A stretch of DNA of 64,000 bases from Helicostylum pulchrum (Eukaryota; Mucoromycota; Mucoromycetes; Mucorales; Mucoraceae): NCBI GenBank assembly GCA_025677825.1, contig JAIXMO010000020.1, forward strand, positions 62,001-126,000, given 5' to 3'. The position numbers and the translations under genes were made by a program. Below are positions 59,301 through 64,000 of this stretch, piece after piece. The notes under the pieces are model-generated. The model worked only from the letters and a program-made list of their open reading frames with translations. It ran no database searches and was not told where the DNA came from. The first letter of the stretch is position 1. Every line of letters begins with the position of its first letter.

Positions 59301-60050
59301 ATGTCTTTTAAAGGGTTTATACTGCAATTACCTTGCCATGATTGCGTACAAACGAAACCAGTAGAATTACCAATACGAATGCGTTTCGATCTACTCAACG
59401 TTATTCTGTTCAAGCACGTTAAAGCCCTGCTAAAAATCTGTACCAGTCTAGATCAAATCACTGATAAATTACAAGCTCAATTTCCAGAATACAAGCATCT
59501 AGTCACAACCGAAACCATCCAAGCTATTATTCGATTAAACTACGGTATTGAACCCATTCCAATAAAAGCCACAGACGATCGTATACGCATTGAACGAAAC
59601 TACAGTATCTTTATTGACGAAGCCACAATTTCCATCAATACGTACGATACCACACGCCCTCTACCCATCTATATCATGTGCGCCGTTTCTTCTAAGGGCA
59701 TACAGAAACTCTCCATCAACTTACTTCCACACTGCGCTATTGAATTTACAACGTCACTATTAAAAAAACTGAAAACAAAGACTGTACCGTTTCAAATTAT
59801 CGCCAAGCCAGCCATATATCAAAAAATACAGGCTTTGTTTTCGTGTCAAACTTGTATTCATTCTTTAATGACTTTTAGTACTTGCTCCGTCCCCAATCCC
59901 GCTAAAAAATGCGTCTTGCGATTATCTGCACTATTACCCGAAAATTCTCATATTCATTCCCCACAAGATGTTGAACAATTATTTAAAAATACTGATATAC
60001 CACCCGTCAATTGTAGAGGATGGATACAACGGTTTTTGTGCAACTGCTGA
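59301..60050 (+). CDS. Hypothetical protein, possibly derived from a DDE transposase
   Basis: 249 residues from the ATG at 59301 (an upstream ATG at 59235 reads through an A run and is not favoured). The N-terminal half is helical (LLNVILFKHVKALLKICTSL, KLQAQFPEYKHLVTTETIQA), like the helix-turn-helix part of Tc1/IS630 transposases. The middle has YSIFIDEATISINTY, which resembles the FiDE catalytic strand of those enzymes. Later acidic motifs (the usual DN before a helix) are not clear: IIAKPAIYQKIQALF stands where it might be. The end is C-rich (CQTCIHSL, CRGWIQRFLCNC). Host domestication or decay are both possible. The assignment is a weak resemblance only. Confidence 0.45.
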   Translation: MSFKGFILQLPCHDCVQTKPVELPIRMRFDLLNVILFKHVKALLKICTSLDQITDKLQAQFPEYKHLVTTETIQAIIRLNYGIEPIPIKATDDRIRIERNYSIFIDEATISINTYDTTRPLPIYIMCAVSSKGIQKLSINLLPHCAIEFTTSLLKKLKTKTVPFQIIAKPAIYQKIQALFSCQTCIHSLMTFSTCSVPNPAKKCVLRLSALLPENSHIHSPQDVEQLFKNTDIPPVNCRGWIQRFLCNC

Positions 60051-61159
60051 AAAAAAAAAACCGGAGTTCTTAACATATGACTGCTAAGTAAAGAAAATAA
60101 AAAATGATTGGATAAACGTATTTTCTAAGAAAAAGAAAATTTTTATAATTAAAGAACCGAACTTGAAAGGCTATAAAACCAAGGTGAAAATGTGCACACT
60201 TTATAAAACCTTACTTCATAAAAATTAAGTTTCGCTTTGCAAGTTTGCTGAAATCAATCGGTATATCTTTTCCTGAACGAAACAAGAAACTTAATGCTTG
60301 GCTTTATAATACTGACCACTCCTATCTTATGAGTGAGAGGTTTCGCGGTCAATCGATAGTTTACTATTTTATACAATAAAGAAAATGAAAAAGTATTAGT
60401 GTTTTTATATAAAAATTCACACACTATATAAAAAATAAAAGTGGCTTATTTTTTGGGTGTATAACGCAAGGGGCCACTGCTCCTTTTTCTGCAGCCCATC
60501 AAACACCTGAATTGCAGGTTTAAATCTCAATTTGTACCCAAATATTTATACATACAGTGCATTCACTCTCAAATTTAACATTTTTTGAGCATCCAACCAA
60601 TTAAGCGTTTGAACTTAATTTGGTGCAAAAATAACAAAAAATAAGGCTAGGCTTTTTTTTGTAAGGGTGACGTATATTGGCGCAATTTGTTCTCTCTTAC
60701 ATTTTTGCCCTTTTTCTGTTTGTTAATACAGACTTTGTTTGTAGTTTCTTTTTTTTCTCAGTAGCCTTTCCTTTTTTTTTTTTCCGGATGAACGCAATGT
60801 AAACAACTCGTGGTCACTTTAATACTTTTTTGCAAAGAGCAACTCTTTTTTCTTTTTCGCAAGTTTGCCCTTTTCTTTCTTTTTAGACATGTTAACGGAT
60901 GTCGAGGCAGCGATAAAATAAGAATAGCTTCAAGAAGCAACCAATGAAATACGGGAGAGAGGGAACCAATACAGAATAAAACTCCCAAGGTGACGCACTC
61001 CAAAAAAAAAAAAAAAAAAAAAAAAAGATGCTTGCCTTTTTTTCTTCTTTTTATATCAAAAATGAAAAAAAAGGATATAAAAAAAGAGTATTTTTCCTTT
61101 TTTTTTTTTTTTTCTTTTTCTCTCTCTCTTCTTCTTTCTTATACAAAATAAATTAAATA
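60051..61159. other. Intergenic, no confident gene
   Basis: AT-rich. A minus-strand coding-like scrap at 60448-60525 (LNLQFRCLMGCRKRSSGPLR) may be an exon or remnant. Long A runs occur at 61002-61026 and a pyrimidine-rich leader (61095-61140) precedes the next gene. Confidence 0.5.
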
Positions 61160-61979
61160 ATGACAACTAAACGATACGAATTCCAACCTCCTACCAATAT
61201 TGATGCTATTCGTTCTTCTATTATTCAACGTATCAAGGACCGTAGTAGTGCGAATAAAGATACTAGTAGTTCTTCTCCTCTCACTCCTCCTCCTCAGTCA
61301 GACGAATATGACAAAAAGTTACCCTTTCTCCTCCATCTCGATAACGGTTTACCTTCTCCTCCCATTGAAACTTGTTGTTATGAAGAAGACCAATTACCAA
61401 CAGAAATGGTTGTCAATGCCTTAATGGAACTCTCACCCGTCGCAGCAGCAACAACAGCAACAGCAACAGCAACAGTAGATTCCTCTCAAGTTATTCGTGA
61501 AAGAATAAGACTATTAAAAGAAGAAAAGCATAAATTATTTCAAGCCATGAAAGACTTATTATCAACTCCTTCTTCTGCTTCTGCTTCTGCTTCTGCTGCT
61601 CCTCTTCTTCCTCCTCCTCAACAACAACAACAACAACAACAACAATCAAGCCCTGTAACCATAACCACAAGGCCTGTTGCTAGATCACGTAGTATTAGTC
61701 ACACTGATACCACTACTAGACCGATATCTCGGTATTACGATCGACCAAGATTTTATAATAATAGCAATACTTATTATCCATACCAGCCTTCTACTATATC
61801 CTCTTCATCCACAGTAAGAAACACATAATCTTATCTTTTTTTTTTACACGCAAATAATTAACTTTTTTTTATAATAGTCTCGTCGTGTCATCAACAATAA
61901 TAACTCCTCATATGTATCATCACGACCACAGTCTACAGTGAGATCCTCTTCCTCTTCTTTTCGTCCTGACAGATACTAA
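61160..61979 (+). CDS. Low-complexity S/T/Q-rich protein with a short coiled coil
   Basis: Exons 61160-61813 and 61878-61979 give 251 residues. The N-terminus is ordered (TKRYEFQPPTNIDAIRSSII). A helical, coiled-coil-like stretch lies near residues 112-136 (VIRERIRLLKEEKHKLFQAM). The rest is disordered, with AT and SA dipeptide repeats, a Q9 run, and an R/S/Y/N-rich C-terminus (SRSISHTD, YYDRPRFY) ending RPDRY. Repeats of AT and SA are encoded by simple DNA repeats. The basic S/R/Y-rich tail is reminiscent of RNA-associated proteins, but no family is recognised. A pyrimidine-rich leader suggests a real, expressed gene. Confidence 0.7.
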
Positions 61980-62514
61980 ATAAAAAAAGAGACAGAGACA
62001 CACAAAACCCCAAGTTAAAAAAAAAAAAAAAAAGAAGCCATTCTATATACATACACAACATTACATATTTAAATCACATCTTAGCACACACACACATACA
62101 TTTTGTATATATACATAATATATATATATATATATATAAAGGAAAAAGAACAAAAAAAGAGCAAGAAGAAAAAATATACATTTGTATTAGTTCTCCTCTT
62201 TTCTCACTTCACACAAATCCACCCCCCCCCTTTTTTTTTCGTGTGTTTCCAACACCCTATTATTCTTTTTTTCTTTTGCCCTTTGTTTCTATTCCTTTTC
62301 TTTGTTGCTTTCTACCCCTCTTCCCTTTCTCTTTTCTCCTATTTATACATATATAAAAACCACCCAACTCTTTTTTTCCATTTTTTTTTTTTCGTGTGAA
62401 CACAAGAAACCCTTTTATATTCTAGCGTATATACACACATATTTATATTCTACTGTAAAAAAATGTGGCGTAACACATCCTCTCCCTTTTTTAAACCAAA
62501 ATATAATTTTATTT
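61980..62514. other. Intergenic between convergent genes
   Basis: AT-rich, with a TA dinucleotide run (about 62118-62138) and long pyrimidine stretches. Open frames here are low-complexity artefacts. Confidence 0.6.
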
Positions 62515-63211
62515 TTAATGTTTATGGAAACAATTATTACAGTGTCCCTTTTTAAATACGTTTGCTGTGAACTCATCACACCCACAATCATGACACGCAG
62601 GAGCAGATTCAAAGTACCCATTATCGTTTTTCGAAACATGAAACTGAGGTGTCGAAGGAGCCGTACGCGACGTCGTATTGGAACGTGACGACATGATGAC
62701 AGGTGGGGTACGTGACGCAGGTGGAGGAGGAGGAGCTCTCTTTGTAGTCGTATTTTGTCTGGGAATAGGTGAGCTCATAGGCGAACATGTCGTATTAGCA
62801 GATAACGTTCTTGCTGGTTGGTTAGGTCGAATATAGGAGTACCCTTTTTGTGCATCTGCAAAAGGTGATTCAACACGAGTTTCTTCTGCAATAGAAACAC
62901 TGCTGCTATTTTGTGAATTCAAACTAGGTCGTGCAGGCATTGGTGGTCCAGCACCATGCTGATTCGTAACTGCAACGACTACTACAAGTTCTGTGTAATT
63001 CACTGGAAATATACCTCGGCGTCCATCTATCGATTCGCCTAACCACCATCCTTCATCTACTTCTTCAATCACTGTAATCACGTCCCCTACTTGAAACGAT
63101 AATTCATCTATATTATCTCCACCAAATTCATATACGGCTTTACGTTGTGTCGTCGTAGTAGTTGTACTTTGTGCTACAGTATATATCGTTAATTACTTTG
63201 TACTACTTACT

Positions 63212-63248
<37 letters not shown>

Positions 63249-63958
63249 CTTACATTGTCTACGAGGTAATACAGGTGCAGGAGGTTGTTGAGTAGTACGG
63301 TTTATTATTTGAGGTACTACTATTTCTTCTCTTTCACTAAAAGAAGCACTTCTACTACCCATAGCACGTCTCACAGGAGGAGGAATCAGGTTCGAATCTG
63401 TACTTGCCTTTCTAGAGATGACTCTACTAATAGGTTCCTCATTATTATGACTTGAAGTACGAGATAAAGCAGCTAAACGAGGATTACTAGTAGCAGCAGT
63501 AGCAATAGTAGTATGACTGGGACGGGTATTTACATTACTGATAGCAGGTTGACCCCAGTTTGATTTAACATCAGATAATACTTGTAACGACTGATTAAAA
63601 AACTCGATTTGAATATCAAGCAAGTGTTGTAACGCATCACAGTGTTCATCTTCAAATTCCTGTAAAGACACCATCTTTTGAATCACATCATACTCAGCGT
63701 CTTCATACTTCATTTTAGACGCTTGTAACTCTTGTTCCAGTTCAGGTTTTTCCTTTTTAGATTTTTGTAAGCGGCCTATTTTAGCATCATAATCTAAACG
63801 ACGAGACTCTAATCTTTTACGCAAATTAGCGTACTCTTTAAACAGGGCAAGTCCGTCATCCAACTTTTCCATATACTCTGTCTTCATATTCTCAGAATAA
63901 TCTTCTTGAAAATTAGCCAGCTTAGATTGAGATTGACCCAAATTAATCAATGCAGAGC
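62515..63958 (-). CDS. BAR-SH3 protein (Hob/Rvs167-like), 3' part, gene continues past right edge
   Basis: Two exons are visible (63254-63958 and 62515-63173, phases agree); the 5' end lies beyond 64000. Exon 63254-63958 encodes the last two helices of a BAR domain (LALFKEYANLRKRLESRRLD, LQEFEDEHCDALQHLLDIQI), then a disordered S/R-rich linker. The second exon holds an SH3 domain (KAVYEFGGDNIDELSFQVGD, GWWLGE, GIFPVNY) and a P/S-rich linker. It ends in a Cys/His tail (CHDCGCDEFTANVFKKGHCN, then CFHKH), which I associate with fungal BAR-SH3 proteins and which probably binds zinc. These proteins bend membranes during endocytosis and link to actin patches. A (TA)n run lies in the intron at 63213-63242. 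Confidence 0.9.
63213..63242. repeat. TA microsatellite in the BAR-SH3 gene intron
   Basis: About fifteen TA units within the 80-nt intron, occupying more than a third of it. Confidence 0.9.
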
Positions 63959-64000
63959 CTAAAATATAACACATTATTAAACGTTATTAATTAAAACAAT

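Noticed and set aside
60453..60541. tRNA-like 7-bp terminal pairing (TTGGGTG with TACCCAA) plus a B-box-like GGTTTAAATCT
   Set aside because: The T-arm and D-arm do not pair and no anticodon arm is clear; the opposite strand reads better as a protein fragment.
1..64000. CRISPR arrays, rRNA genes, or bacterial-type operons
   Set aside because: No regularly spaced identical repeats, no rRNA-like conserved blocks, and genes are spliced and singly transcribed.

Overview
The window is AT-rich nuclear DNA from a filamentous fungus. Genes carry several short GT-AG introns (about 40-90 nt), and intergenic DNA is full of long A/T homopolymers. The gene set (PDR-type ABC transporters, FET4-type iron permease, BAR-SH3 protein, TTC39/Iml2 protein, MLH3, several low-complexity Q/S-rich proteins) fits an early-diverging, mucoralean-type fungus. 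That placement is an inference from gene content and style; no marker gene is present. There are no rRNA genes, convincing tRNAs, CRISPR arrays or bacterial operons.

Layout, left to right. 1-1.4 kb: a fragmented, possibly decayed minus-strand gene. 1.6-4.3 kb: dCMP deaminase (minus) divergent from TAF12 (plus). 4.5-5.6 kb: ribosomal protein eL18. 6.4-9.05 kb: TTC39/Iml2-family protein. 9.3-9.7 kb: small two-exon gene. 10.8-12.2 kb: vacuolar-type amino acid transporter, divergent from the 15-exon mismatch-repair gene MLH3 (12.7-16.0 kb). 16.5-19.75 kb: mitochondrial glycine decarboxylase. 21.4-22.5 kb: unknown membrane protein. 22.7-25.2 kb: KH-like RNA-binding candidate. 26.3-28.5 kb: 13-finger C2H2 protein. 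28.7-30.4 kb: FET4-like iron permease. 30.4-35.1 kb: gene-poor. 35.1-36.5 kb: unknown protein. 37.4-39.3 kb: IQ-motif coiled-coil protein. 40.1-41.6 kb: VHS-GAT trafficking adaptor. 42.7-43.5 kb: ribosomal protein uL2. 45.3 kb: small cysteine-rich secreted protein. 46.6-55.9 kb: two tandem full-size PDR transporters, the second broken by an internal out-of-frame deletion. 56.0-56.5 kb: QCR8. 56.8-57.3 kb: decayed coding remnant. 57.9-59.2 kb: truncated pseudokinase. 59.3-60.05 kb: possible transposase-derived ORF. 61.2-62.0 kb: low-complexity protein. 62.5-64 kb: 3' part of a BAR-SH3 protein with a C-terminal Cys/His tail.

The genes do not form one pathway. They are housekeeping genes (nucleotide metabolism, transcription, translation, glycine cleavage, respiration, DNA repair) mixed with accessory genes (drug efflux, secreted peptide, zinc-finger protein, pseudokinase). 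The two ribosomal protein genes, glycine decarboxylase and the secreted peptide use C-ending, highly biased codons; most other genes use AT-rich codons, which suggests the first group is highly expressed. Exon boundaries below were set by hand from splice motifs and reading-frame continuity; none was tested against transcripts.
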